In this document: one piece after another, positions 55,678 to 63,431 of the stretch | Layout: every line of letters begins with the position of its first letter | How positions within the stretch are numbered: the stretch's first letter is position 1 | From: Geothrix sp. PMB-07 | Lineage (GTDB): Bacteria > Acidobacteriota > Holophagae > Holophagales > Holophagaceae | NCBI RefSeq assembly: GCF_030758935.1 | Contig: NZ_CP132333.1 | Location: 930,992-994,991 of the forward strand | DNA length: 64,000 nt | Direction of reading: 5' to 3' | Notes under the pieces: model-generated | Seen by the model: the letters and a program-made list of their open reading frames with translations, nothing else | The model's database searches: none | What the model was told of the DNA's origin: nothing | Program-made: the position numbers and the translations under genes

Positions 55678-57246
55678 ATGCCCACCAATCCCTTCGACCG
55701 CCTCCGCCAGCTGGCGCTGAAGATCCCTGAAGGGGCCCAGGAACTCCTTCCGCTCCTCGACTTCCTGGAGACCTTCCCGGAGCAGGGCACGGAAGAGGAT
55801 CTGGTTCACCTGGTGGGCATCACCGCCATGGGCATCGCCAAGGCGCGCCAGGGCGGCATCTGGGATGGCAGCAAGTGGCTGTTCCTGCGGGGCGCGGCGC
55901 CCGCCTTCCCCACCCATCCCGGCGAGGGCTGGCAGGTGCTGCCCTGGCAGTACGGCGACGAGCACTATGGCCACCTGGTGCTGAAGGCGGAACCGCCTCC
56001 GGATGCGGTGCCCCTCCTGCTTTCCATCAGCGCGCCGCTTCTGGCCTGGCGCCGGGCCGAGGCCGTGCGCAGCATCCAGAACCAGTCCCTGGCCCTGCAA
56101 CTGTCCCGGTTGAACACCGTCTTTGATCTGACACGCAACCTCGGCGAGGTGGAAACCCGCCGCGACCTGGTGCGGCTCATGGCCAACACCCTCATGGGCG
56201 AGTTCCGCATCATGCGGCTGCTGGTGGTGGATGCCCAGGGTCAGGTGCTGCATGCCAAGGGCCTGGGCACCGTGCCCGAGGTGTTGGAGGGCGAGCAGCT
56301 CCACGACGTCGTGCAGGCCCGGGAACTGGTCCATGCCATCGAACTGGGAGACCAGTCCCACAGCCACGGCTTCGCCTACGCGGCCGAGCCAGCCGTGGGA
56401 AAGCTCTCTGAAGATGATCTGGTCTTCCTGCGCACCCTGCTGAACCTCACCTCCTCGCAGTTGTCCAGCCTGGAGCTGCGGGAAGCCCGGCTGCAGGCCG
56501 AGCGCATGGAGAAGGATCTGGACCTGGCCCGCAACATCCAGCGCAGCCTGCTGCCCAACACCCTGCCCGAACCCGAGGGCTGGCAGTGTGCGGCGGCCAA
56601 CCTGCCCTACCAGGCCGTGGGCGGCGACCTCTACGACCTTTGGATGGCGCGCGATGAAAGCCATGGTGACCGCCTGCATATCGCGGTGGGCGACATCTCC
56701 GGCAAGGGGCTGCCCGCCTCGCTCATGATGACCCAGCTCTCGGCCTTCCTCCGCGCCATGGCGGACCGCCGGGTGGACCACTGGGGCAAGCTGGCGGAGC
56801 GCGTGAACCGCCGCATGAACAATGTCCGGGATGGAAACCGCTACACCACCCTGTTCGCCGGAAGCCTCAACCCCTTGAATGGCGACCTCCGCTATGTGAA
56901 TGGTGGCCACAATCCCCCACTGCTGGTTCGGGCCAACCGGGAGGTGGTGCGACTGGCTCCCACGGGTCCCATGGTGGGCCTGCTGCCAGGCGTCAGCTTT
57001 GCCGAAGGCCGGGCCCACGTGGATCCGGGCGACACCCTGGTGATCTTCACCGACGGCGTGGTGGAGGCGGAGAACGCCGCGGGCGAGGAACTGGGCGATG
57101 GCCGCCTGGCCGACGTCGTGTTGCGCCGCCCTGGCGCCGGCGCGGATGAGCTGTTCGAGGCCCTGCTGGTGGAGGCCTTCCAGCACCTGGAAGAGGGGCG
57201 CTTCCGGGACGACGTCACGCTGGTGGTCATCAAGCGCATGGGCTGA
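55678..57246 (+). CDS. PP2C-type SpoIIE phosphatase with GAF-like sensor (RsbU-like)
   Basis: This is a 522-residue phosphatase. An N-terminal region of about 140 residues is unassigned; a GAF-like domain (about 150-275, NTVFDLTRNLGEVETRRDLVRL) follows, then a coiled linker (LEKDLDLARNIQRSLLP type) and the SpoIIE domain. Metal ligands are in VGGDLYDLW, GDISGKGLPASL and FTDGVVEAEN, and NGGHNPPL is the conserved loop. It should dephosphorylate the STAS protein encoded upstream when the sensor is triggered, completing the switch. The start at 55678 lies 20 bases after the kinase stop, with a weak ribosome-binding site. Confidence 0.92.
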   Translation: MPTNPFDRLRQLALKIPEGAQELLPLLDFLETFPEQGTEEDLVHLVGITAMGIAKARQGGIWDGSKWLFLRGAAPAFPTHPGEGWQVLPWQYGDEHYGHLVLKAEPPPDAVPLLLSISAPLLAWRRAEAVRSIQNQSLALQLSRLNTVFDLTRNLGEVETRRDLVRLMANTLMGEFRIMRLLVVDAQGQVLHAKGLGTVPEVLEGEQLHDVVQARELVHAIELGDQSHSHGFAYAAEPAVGKLSEDDLVFLRTLLNLTSSQLSSLELREARLQAERMEKDLDLARNIQRSLLPNTLPEPEGWQCAAANLPYQAVGGDLYDLWMARDESHGDRLHIAVGDISGKGLPASLMMTQLSAFLRAMADRRVDHWGKLAERVNRRMNNVRDGNRYTTLFAGSLNPLNGDLRYVNGGHNPPLLVRANREVVRLAPTGPMVGLLPGVSFAEGRAHVDPGDTLVIFTDGVVEAENAAGEELGDGRLADVVLRRPGAGADELFEALLVEAFQHLEEGRFRDDVTLVVIKRMG

Positions 57247-57288
57247 CGGTCCTTGAAGGCTTTCGTATCCTGGTTGTTGGAGGCCGGC

Positions 57289-58128
57289 ATGAATCAGACC
57301 AAGACCCTGCTCATCATCGTGGCCATGACCGGCCTGCTGGTGTGGATCGGCGGGATGTTCGGAGGCCAATCAGGCATGGTGCTGGCGCTGGCCATCGGCC
57401 TGGTGATGAACGGCGTGAGCTACTTCTTCTCCGACAAGATCGTCCTGGCCAGCTACGGTGCCCAGCCCGTCACCCAGGCGCAGGCTCCGGAGCTGCATGC
57501 CATCGTGGCAAACCTGGCCCAGCGGGCGGGTTTGCCCATGCCCCGCATCGCCATCATTCCCGACGACACCCCCAACGCCTTCGCCACGGGACGCAACCCG
57601 GAACACGCGGTGGTGGCGGTCACCGAAGGGATCATGCGGGTGCTGAGCCGGCCCGAGCTGGAAGCCGTCATCGGCCACGAGCTGGGCCACGTGAAGCACC
57701 GCGACATCCTCATCGGCAGCCTGGCCGCCGTGCTGGCCCAGGCCATCATGTTCCTCTCGCGGCTCGCCGGGTATTTCGGCGTGCGGGATGAGGAAGGCCG
57801 CTCCAATCCCATCGCGGGAATCGCCATCATGATCCTGGGGCCCATCGCCGCCTTCATGCTGCAGATGGCCGTCAGCCGCTCCCGCGAGTACATGGCCGAC
57901 GCCTACAGCGCGCACCTCACCGGTCGGCCGGACATGCTGGCCTCGGCCCTGGAGCGCCTGGAGGGCTACAACCGCCAGCTGCCCATGCACGACGCCCAGC
58001 CGGCCACGGCCCACATGATGATCGTGAACCCCCTGGCCGGCGGCGGTCTCATGAGCCTTTTTTCCACCCACCCTCCCATGGCGGCCCGGATTGAGCGCCT
58101 GCGTGGCATGCCCATCGAGGCCCGGTGA
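57289..58128 (+). CDS. htpX: M48-family membrane zinc protease HtpX
   Basis: This is a 279-residue inner-membrane protease. Two N-terminal helices (LLIIVAMTGLLVWIGGMF, MVLALAIGLVMNGVSYFF) precede the catalytic motif GHELGHVKHRD; two further helices follow (IGSLAAVLAQAIMFLSRLA, AGIAIMILGPIAAFMLQMA). SREYMADAYSAHL supplies the third zinc ligand. HtpX degrades misfolded membrane proteins with FtsH. ATG 57289 has GGAGG 6 bases upstream. It follows the phosphatase by about 40 bases, and its stop overlaps a possible GTG of the kinase gene. Confidence 0.95.
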   Translation: MNQTKTLLIIVAMTGLLVWIGGMFGGQSGMVLALAIGLVMNGVSYFFSDKIVLASYGAQPVTQAQAPELHAIVANLAQRAGLPMPRIAIIPDDTPNAFATGRNPEHAVVAVTEGIMRVLSRPELEAVIGHELGHVKHRDILIGSLAAVLAQAIMFLSRLAGYFGVRDEEGRSNPIAGIAIMILGPIAAFMLQMAVSRSREYMADAYSAHLTGRPDMLASALERLEGYNRQLPMHDAQPATAHMMIVNPLAGGGLMSLFSTHPPMAARIERLRGMPIEAR

Positions 58129-58172
58129 TCCCCGATCTGAATGCTGGACGGGGATCTGCCGATAGAGGGTCC

Positions 58173-60329
58173 ATGCGGGAGAGGCTCGGGAAATTCGAGG
58201 TGGTGCGCCTTCTGGGCAAGGGCGCCATGGGCGAAGTCTACCTGGGCCGGGATCCCAAACTGGGCCGCGAGGTGGCCCTGAAGGTGGTCAGCACGGGGTC
58301 GGCCTTCGGCGAAGAGGCCAACGCGCGCTTCGAGCGAGAGGCCCGGGCCGCGGCTCTTCTGAACCACCCCCACATCGTCACCGTGTTCGAGTTCGGCGAG
58401 GACGAGGGCACCCACTACCTGGCCATGGAGTACATCCAGGGCGAGGAGCTGGAGGCCATCATCCGCGCCCGCAAGGCGCCCAAGGCGGAGTTGCTGGAAG
58501 TGCTGGCCCAGGTGTGTGAGGGCTTGTCTTACGCCCACGAGCACGGCGTGATCCACCGGGACATCAAGCCCGCCAACATCCTGGTGACCCGGCAGGGCAA
58601 GCGCGTGCGGGCCAAGCTCATGGATTTCGGCGTGGCTCAGCTGGGCCCTTCGGGCCTGACCCAGGCCGGTACCTGGATGGGCACCGTGAGCTACATGGCT
58701 CCAGAATACCTGGATTCCGGCCAGGCCAATGCCAGCTCCGACATGTTCGCCCTGGGGGTGATCCTCTACGAGATCCTCACCGGTGGGCGCAAGCCCTTTC
58801 AGGGGGATAGCACGTCTGCGGTGCTGAACCGCATTCTGCTGCATCCCCACGCGCCCTTGGTGGCCGATGATCTGCGGGATGTCCCGCGGCGGCTCCAGGC
58901 CGTGGTGGAGCGGGCCCTGGCCAAGCGACCCGAGGACCGCTACCCCGATGCGGAAGCGCTGGGAACGGCCATCCGCGATGCCCTGGCCGAACCGGCCGAG
59001 CCAGTGCCTTCCCTGCCCCTGGTCGTTCCAGCCCCGGCGGAGCGCGAGGCCACAGGGCAGCGCATCCGCGTGGGCAAAGGCGGCCAGGGGCAGTGCCTGA
59101 GCCTCAAGGTGGCGATGCGTCAGGCCCGGAATGGCACCGAGATCATCCTGCTTCCGGGCATCTACCGGGAATCGGTGGTGGTGGACAAGGACGTGACCAT
59201 CCTGGCTCTGGGTGAGCCCGGGGAAGTGGTGATCGAAGGCGCTGCCGCCTCGGCCCTGATCATTCAAACGCCTGCGGCGATCCTGCGGGGCCTTACCCTG
59301 ACCTCCACGGGCACGGCGTCGGCGCTGCGGATCCAAAGCGGCTCGCCGCTGATCGAGGGCTGCCTGATGCGCGCCCGAAGCTGCTGTGCCGAACTGGAGG
59401 GCGCGGGCTCGTCGCCGCTTTTTCGCGACTGCACGTTCCTGGCTGAGGGGGCCGCCGGTCTGCGCATCGGCGTGGGAACCCAGGCCCGGGTTGAGGGTGG
59501 GCACGTGCTCGTGTTCCCCGGCGTGGGCATCACGGTGGAGCAGGGCGCTCAGGTATCCATGCAGGGCGTGGCGGTGGGACCGGGTGAGGGCCTGGGGCTG
59601 AAGATCCGCAGCCGCGGTCATGCCAACCTGGATGGGTGCTCCATCTCGGCGGGATCGGGCTCGGTGGAGGTGGAGGGCGATGGGCGAGTGCAACTCAACC
59701 ACTGCCGCCTCATGGAGAGCCGCTTCGCGGGCCTCGTGGCCCTGGAGCACAGCCAGGCGGTGCTGGAATCCTGCGACATCGACCACCACGTCTGTTCCGG
59801 CGTGCATGTGCTGGCGGGTGCCAACGTCTTTCTGAAACAGTGCCGGATCAATGGCAATGCTGGTTTCGGTGTGTCAATCATGGACCGTGGGCTGGCCACT
59901 CTGGAGGGCTGCCTGGTGCAGGGCAATGGGGGGACCGGGCTGCTGATTCACCACGGGGCCACCGTGCAAGCCCGCAGCTGTTCCTTCTCCGAGGGCAAGT
60001 CGCTGGGCGTGGATTGCGCCGAGGGCGGCCAGGGCGTGCTGGATGCCTGCGAAGTATCGGGCAACGGTGGCGCAGGTGTGCAGGTGGAACCGGGCGGAAG
60101 CCTGTTGTTGGTCCGCTGCACCCTCAAGGAAGGGCGGGACACGGGCCTGCTGTTGTTGGAGGATTCGCAGGTGACCCTGGAAGAGTGCGTGGTGCACCGC
60201 AACGCCCGGGGCGGCATCCTGCTGGCCAAAGAGGCGGCGGATCCCATCCTTCGCGGCGGCAACCGCATCGAGGACGGCTTCCTCCGGGTGGATGCCAGCG
60301 GCAACCTGGTGCGCCTGGCGCCGCTTTAG
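58173..60329 (+). CDS. Ser/Thr protein kinase fused to a right-handed beta-helix
   Basis: This is a 718-residue protein. The first 275 residues are a complete Hanks-type kinase: GKGAMGEVYLG loop, Lys37 (VALKVV), HRDIKPANIL with Asp130, DFG in MDFGVAQLG, and APEYL. After a Pro-rich linker, residues about 303-718 form a long series of beta-helix turns of the DUF1565/NosD type (GIYRESVVVDKDVTILALG, then repeated GxxVxVxxGAxVxLxxCxI turns). There is no transmembrane helix, unlike PknB kinases. The beta-helix could bind a carbohydrate or protein ligand, but that is inference. ATG 58173 has GAGGG 3-4 bases upstream; GTG 58125 is less likely. The stop overlaps the convergent PilZ gene by 4 bases. 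Confidence 0.93.
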   Translation: MRERLGKFEVVRLLGKGAMGEVYLGRDPKLGREVALKVVSTGSAFGEEANARFEREARAAALLNHPHIVTVFEFGEDEGTHYLAMEYIQGEELEAIIRARKAPKAELLEVLAQVCEGLSYAHEHGVIHRDIKPANILVTRQGKRVRAKLMDFGVAQLGPSGLTQAGTWMGTVSYMAPEYLDSGQANASSDMFALGVILYEILTGGRKPFQGDSTSAVLNRILLHPHAPLVADDLRDVPRRLQAVVERALAKRPEDRYPDAEALGTAIRDALAEPAEPVPSLPLVVPAPAEREATGQRIRVGKGGQGQCLSLKVAMRQARNGTEIILLPGIYRESVVVDKDVTILALGEPGEVVIEGAAASALIIQTPAAILRGLTLTSTGTASALRIQSGSPLIEGCLMRARSCCAELEGAGSSPLFRDCTFLAEGAAGLRIGVGTQARVEGGHVLVFPGVGITVEQGAQVSMQGVAVGPGEGLGLKIRSRGHANLDGCSISAGSGSVEVEGDGRVQLNHCRLMESRFAGLVALEHSQAVLESCDIDHHVCSGVHVLAGANVFLKQCRINGNAGFGVSIMDRGLATLEGCLVQGNGGTGLLIHHGATVQARSCSFSEGKSLGVDCAEGGQGVLDACEVSGNGGAGVQVEPGGSLLLVRCTLKEGRDTGLLLLEDSQVTLEECVVHRNARGGILLAKEAADPILRGGNRIEDGFLRVDASGNLVRLAPL

Positions 60330-61585
60330 TGCTCGTGTTCCAGCCCGGCCAGCTCGTCCAGGATGGGCTGCCAGGAGGTGCTGACGGCCTCGGGCCAGGG
60401 CACCGGACGGATGAGCGGATCCTCGCTGGGCGGCAAGTGTTCTTCCCGCATCAGCAACGCCACGGTCAGTTCCCGCGTCTCTCCCAGATCCTTCTGGAGG
60501 GACTGGATGGCCGTGATGGCGCGGGCCTCTGCGGGACCCGATTCCAGCACGAGGAGGGGGCAGGCGGCGCTTCGTTCGGCGCGGACTTCAGCCAGGGCGC
60601 GTTCCAGCGTATCGACGGCTTCCAGCCTGAGGAATCCCGCCGAGTGGAAGGCCTGCTGGACCTGCTCCCGGGCCTGCCCGGGCTCCATGGCCAGGATGAT
60701 GCGCGTACAGCGGCGTCCCAGGCGATGGAGGGCGTCTGGTGTCTGGGTTCCAGCGGGGGAGACTCTGGCGGCTGGCCCTTTGTTTTCCCGAGCGCTTCTC
60801 GGACTGGCGTCGCGCCGAGCCTCGCCGGTGGACACGGAGGCCGCCCGCTGCATGTTCTCCCGGATGGTCAGGACATCCAGGATCTCTTTGAGTTCAGACT
60901 CCCTGAGCTCGCCGAATTGCACGCCGATGATGAATTCCCCATCGCGCTCACAGGCGTTGGCCAGGGTGCCGCGGGCCTCGAACAGGGGCAGGTTGGGCAG
61001 GTCGCGGATCTTGAGCATGGGCAGCGCCTTGCCGCGCTCGAAAAAGCCCAGGCCCGGCGTGATGCGCATGTGATCATCCAGCCGCATCACCCGGTCCACG
61101 CGGAAGGACAGGCCTCCCACGGACAGGTTGACCAGGGGGCCCGAGAGGCCATGCCCCGGGACGCCACCATCCTGGGCGATGACATAGGCCTTCTCCCGGG
61201 GGCGGAAAGGGTAGCGCTTGGCCACCCGGCGGTCCGAGGGCTGGAGGCGGACAGGGATGCTGAAGCGGTAGAGCAGGTAGTCTTCTCGGCCCTGGAACAC
61301 CGTGGGGGCCTCGAAGCGTTGCTCCATGAGGGAGAAGAGCATCTCAAAGGCCGCCCCCGCGGGCAGTTCGTGGGGCAGAGGCCGAATGAGCTTGAGGTGG
61401 ATCAGGCCCTTGGTCTCGTCCACGCGCAGCACCCGGGCCGTGTAGGGCAGGGTGTGGGTGCCCTCCACCTTGATGGGGAATTCCACCTCCTGGGCCCGGA
61501 GATCCTGCATGGCTTGGCGGATGAGGGCAGGGTCCTCCACTGGCGTGGCACGCCCAGACCCTCCACTGGCTTTCACCTGGTTCAT
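60326..61585 (-). CDS. PilZ-domain (YcgR-like) protein with C-terminal receiver-like region
   Basis: This is a 419-residue cytoplasmic protein. An N-terminal YcgR-type beta domain (about 40-110) precedes a PilZ domain whose c-di-GMP motif is RRVAKR followed by LVNLSVGGLSF, that is Arg-x3-Arg plus Asn-x-Ser-x-Gly-Gly. A Ser/Ala-rich linker joins it to a C-terminal alpha/beta segment (RCTRIILAMEPGQAREQVQQAF, then LLVLESGPAEAR). That segment resembles a response-regulator receiver without a clear phosphoacceptor Asp. The start is uncertain: ATG 61585 has AGGCGGGG upstream, while ATG 61603 has none. The protein should bind c-di-GMP and affect motility or surface behaviour. Confidence 0.82.
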   Translation of the reverse strand: MNQVKASGGSGRATPVEDPALIRQAMQDLRAQEVEFPIKVEGTHTLPYTARVLRVDETKGLIHLKLIRPLPHELPAGAAFEMLFSLMEQRFEAPTVFQGREDYLLYRFSIPVRLQPSDRRVAKRYPFRPREKAYVIAQDGGVPGHGLSGPLVNLSVGGLSFRVDRVMRLDDHMRITPGLGFFERGKALPMLKIRDLPNLPLFEARGTLANACERDGEFIIGVQFGELRESELKEILDVLTIRENMQRAASVSTGEARRDASPRSARENKGPAARVSPAGTQTPDALHRLGRRCTRIILAMEPGQAREQVQQAFHSAGFLRLEAVDTLERALAEVRAERSAACPLLVLESGPAEARAITAIQSLQKDLGETRELTVALLMREEHLPPSEDPLIRPVPWPEAVSTSWQPILDELAGLEHEH

Positions 61586-61635
61586 CGCCCCGCCTGTGAC
61601 CATGGCATCGGGAGGTGGCGCATCAGGAATGAATC

Positions 61636-62736
61636 TTAGACATTGAACAGGAAGTTCATGAGGTCGCCATCCTTGACCACGTATTCCTTGCCTTCGGTGC
61701 GCATCTTCCCGGCATCCTTGGCACCCTGCTCGCCCTTGCAGGCGATGAAGTCGTCATAGGCGATGACCTGGGCGCGGATGAAGCCCTTCTCGAAGTCCGT
61801 GTGGATGACGCCGGCGGCCTGGGGGGCCGTGTCGCCCTTGTGGATGGTCCAGGCGCGGACTTCCTTCACCCCTGCGGTGAAGTAGGTCTGAAGGCCCAGC
61901 AGGTCGTAGCTGGCGTGGATGAGGACGTTCAGTCCCGGTTCGGCGAGGCCTGCCTCCTCCAGGAAGAGCGGGCGGTCCTCCTCGGGCAGATCCTGGATCT
62001 CAGCCTCGAGTTTGGAGCAGATGGGGATGCAGGGGGCGTCGCGCTCGGCAGCGAGGGCCTGGAGCTTCACGTAGTGGGGATTGCCTTCGGGGTTGCGGAT
62101 GTCCTCCTCGCCGATGTTGCCCACGAAGAGGGTGGGCTTCAGGGTGAGCAGGCCGTAGGACTTCACCAGGGCCTTGTCCTCGTTGGACAGGCCGGCGGTG
62201 CGGGCCCACTTGCCCTCGTTCAGCACGGCGAAGAGGCGCTCCAGCACCGCCACCATGGCGATGGATTCCTTGTTGCCCGTCTTGGCGACCTTGCGGTGGC
62301 GCTCCAGGCCCTTTTCGATGGCGTCGAGATCCTTGATGACCAGTTCCGTCTCGATGATGCTCAGGTCGCGCTCAGGGTTCACGCCGCCCTCCACGTGGGT
62401 GACGTTGGTGTCCTCGAAGCAGCGCACCACCTGCACGATGGCATCCGTTTCGCGGATGTGGCCCAGGAAGGCGTTGCCCAGGCCCTCGCCTTTGCTGGCG
62501 CCGCGCACCAGACCGGCAATGTCTACGAATTCCTGGGCCGCGGGCAGCACCCGCTGGGGCTTGACGATGTCCGCCAGGAACTGGAGCCGGGGATCCGGAA
62601 CATCCACCACGCCCGTGTTGGGCTCGATGGTGCAGAAGGGATAGTTGGCCGAAGCCGCGCCCGCACGGGTGAGGGCGTTGAAAAGGGTGGATTTCCCCAC
62701 GTTGGGCAAGCCCACGATGCCACAAGCGACCGCCAT
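61636..62736 (-). CDS. ychF: Ribosome-binding ATPase YchF (Obg-related)
   Basis: This is a 366-residue P-loop ATPase. The Walker A is [14 protein letters not shown]; the switch regions include [20 protein letters not shown]; a coiled-coil insertion (about residues 130-200) and a C-terminal TGS domain ([14 protein letters not shown]) follow, and it ends with the usual MNFLFNV. YchF prefers ATP and binds ribosomes; it is linked to stress responses. ATG 62736 is chosen because GGAGG is 5 bases upstream and it matches the family length (about 363); an upstream in-frame reading to 62868 has no support. It is divergent from the biotinyl-domain gene. Confidence 0.96.
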   Translation of the reverse strand: MAVACGIVGLPNVGKSTLFNALTRAGAASANYPFCTIEPNTGVVDVPDPRLQFLADIVKPQRVLPAAQEFVDIAGLVRGASKGEGLGNAFLGHIRETDAIVQVVRCFEDTNVTHVEGGVNPERDLSIIETELVIKDLDAIEKGLERHRKVAKTGNKESIAMVAVLERLFAVLNEGKWARTAGLSNEDKALVKSYGLLTLKPTLFVGNIGEEDIRNPEGNPHYVKLQALAAERDAPCIPICSKLEAEIQDLPEEDRPLFLEEAGLAEPGLNVLIHASYDLLGLQTYFTAGVKEVRAWTIHKGDTAPQAAGVIHTDFEKGFIRAQVIAYDDFIACKGEQGAKDAGKMRTEGKEYVVKDGDLMNFLFNV

Positions 62737-62866
62737 TCCATCCTCCAAGCCTTCCAGTATCCCAGAGACGAGATGTGACGAAAAGAACTGCTTCCGGGGC
62801 TTGCGCAGGACCTCGTGGCGCCATACTCTCCCCGCCAAGGTCTCGGGTGGACTGAGGGGAGGCAGC

Positions 62867-63103
62867 ATGATTGTGCGGGCGGAATGGCCGGGTTACGTGG
62901 TGGACGTTCTCGTCCGTCCCGGCCAGGAAGTGGAAGAAGACGAGCCCCTGATGATCCTTGAGGGCACGGATTCCTCCCGCACCTCGTTCTACATCAACGC
63001 TCCCGAAGGCGGCAAAATCCGCGAGATCCTCCTGGAGGAGGGCGACTTCGCCTACGAGGACGACGACTTGGTGGTGATCGGCGATTCCGACCGGGATGAT
63101 TGA
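62867..63103 (+). CDS. Biotinyl/lipoyl-domain protein lacking the acceptor lysine
   Basis: This is a 78-residue stand-alone biotinyl-like domain with the canonical beta pattern ([25 protein letters not shown] and [24 protein letters not shown]). At the hairpin where carriers have Met-Lys-Met it has GTDSSRTSF, so there is no lysine for biotin or lipoate. It may be a structural or decoy domain, or bind without modification. GAGG sits 4 bases before the ATG. It lies 115 bases upstream of a normal biotin carrier gene on the same strand. Confidence 0.78.
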   Translation: MIVRAEWPGYVVDVLVRPGQEVEEDEPLMILEGTDSSRTSFYINAPEGGKIREILLEEGDFAYEDDDLVVIGDSDRDD

Positions 63104-63160
63104 TGCCACCGGGGGGAACGCTTCCGGCTCGGGGCGAACCCGCGCCAGAAGCCGAGTTGC

Positions 63161-63187
63161 TTGACGCGGGTGTTGGCTGGATACACT
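63161..63187 (+). promoter_or_regulatory. Candidate promoter before the biotin carrier gene
   Basis: TTGACG (63161-63166) and TACACT (63182-63187) lie 15 bases apart. The spacing is slightly short, but both hexamers are good matches in a GC-rich context and the gene starts 32 bases later. Confidence 0.4.
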
Positions 63188-63218
63188 GAGGCCAACATTC
63201 CTCAACAAGGAGCGGCTG

Positions 63219-63431
63219 ATGGTGGTGGTGCGGGCCGAAATGGCTGGGAAGGTTCTGGAAGTCTGCGTGGCCGAAGGCGACGCCGTGGGTGAGGACCAGG
63301 ATCTGGTCATCCTCGAATCCATGAAGATGCAGATCCCGGTGGCAAGCCCCGAAGAAGGCACGGTCAAGAAGGTGTTCGTGACGGCCGAGCAATTCCTCAA
63401 CGAGGGGGATCCCATCGTCGAGCTGGGCTGA
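63219..63431 (+). CDS. Biotin carboxyl carrier domain protein
   Basis: This is a 70-residue stand-alone carrier domain with the biotin-acceptor motif ILESMKMQIPV (lysine at residue 36) and the symmetrical half GTVKKVFVTAEQFLNEGDPI. It shuttles carboxybiotin between a biotin carboxylase and a carboxyltransferase; such separate domains serve acyl-CoA or oxaloacetate-type carboxylases. AAGGAG lies 6 bases before the ATG. The stop overlaps the start of an enoyl-CoA hydratase gene, so the pair probably works in branched-chain (leucine) breakdown alongside methylcrotonyl-CoA carboxylase. That is inference; the carboxylase genes are not in the window. Confidence 0.9.
   Translation: MVVVRAEMAGKVLEVCVAEGDAVGEDQDLVILESMKMQIPVASPEEGTVKKVFVTAEQFLNEGDPIVELG

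Noticed and set aside
55669-57369. A 566-codon minus-strand frame opposite the SpoIIE-type phosphatase
   Set aside because: Shadow of a gene with clear PP2C motifs.
59636-61639. A 667-codon plus-strand frame crossing the kinase end and the PilZ gene
   Set aside because: It overlaps two supported genes on different strands and has no recognisable domain.
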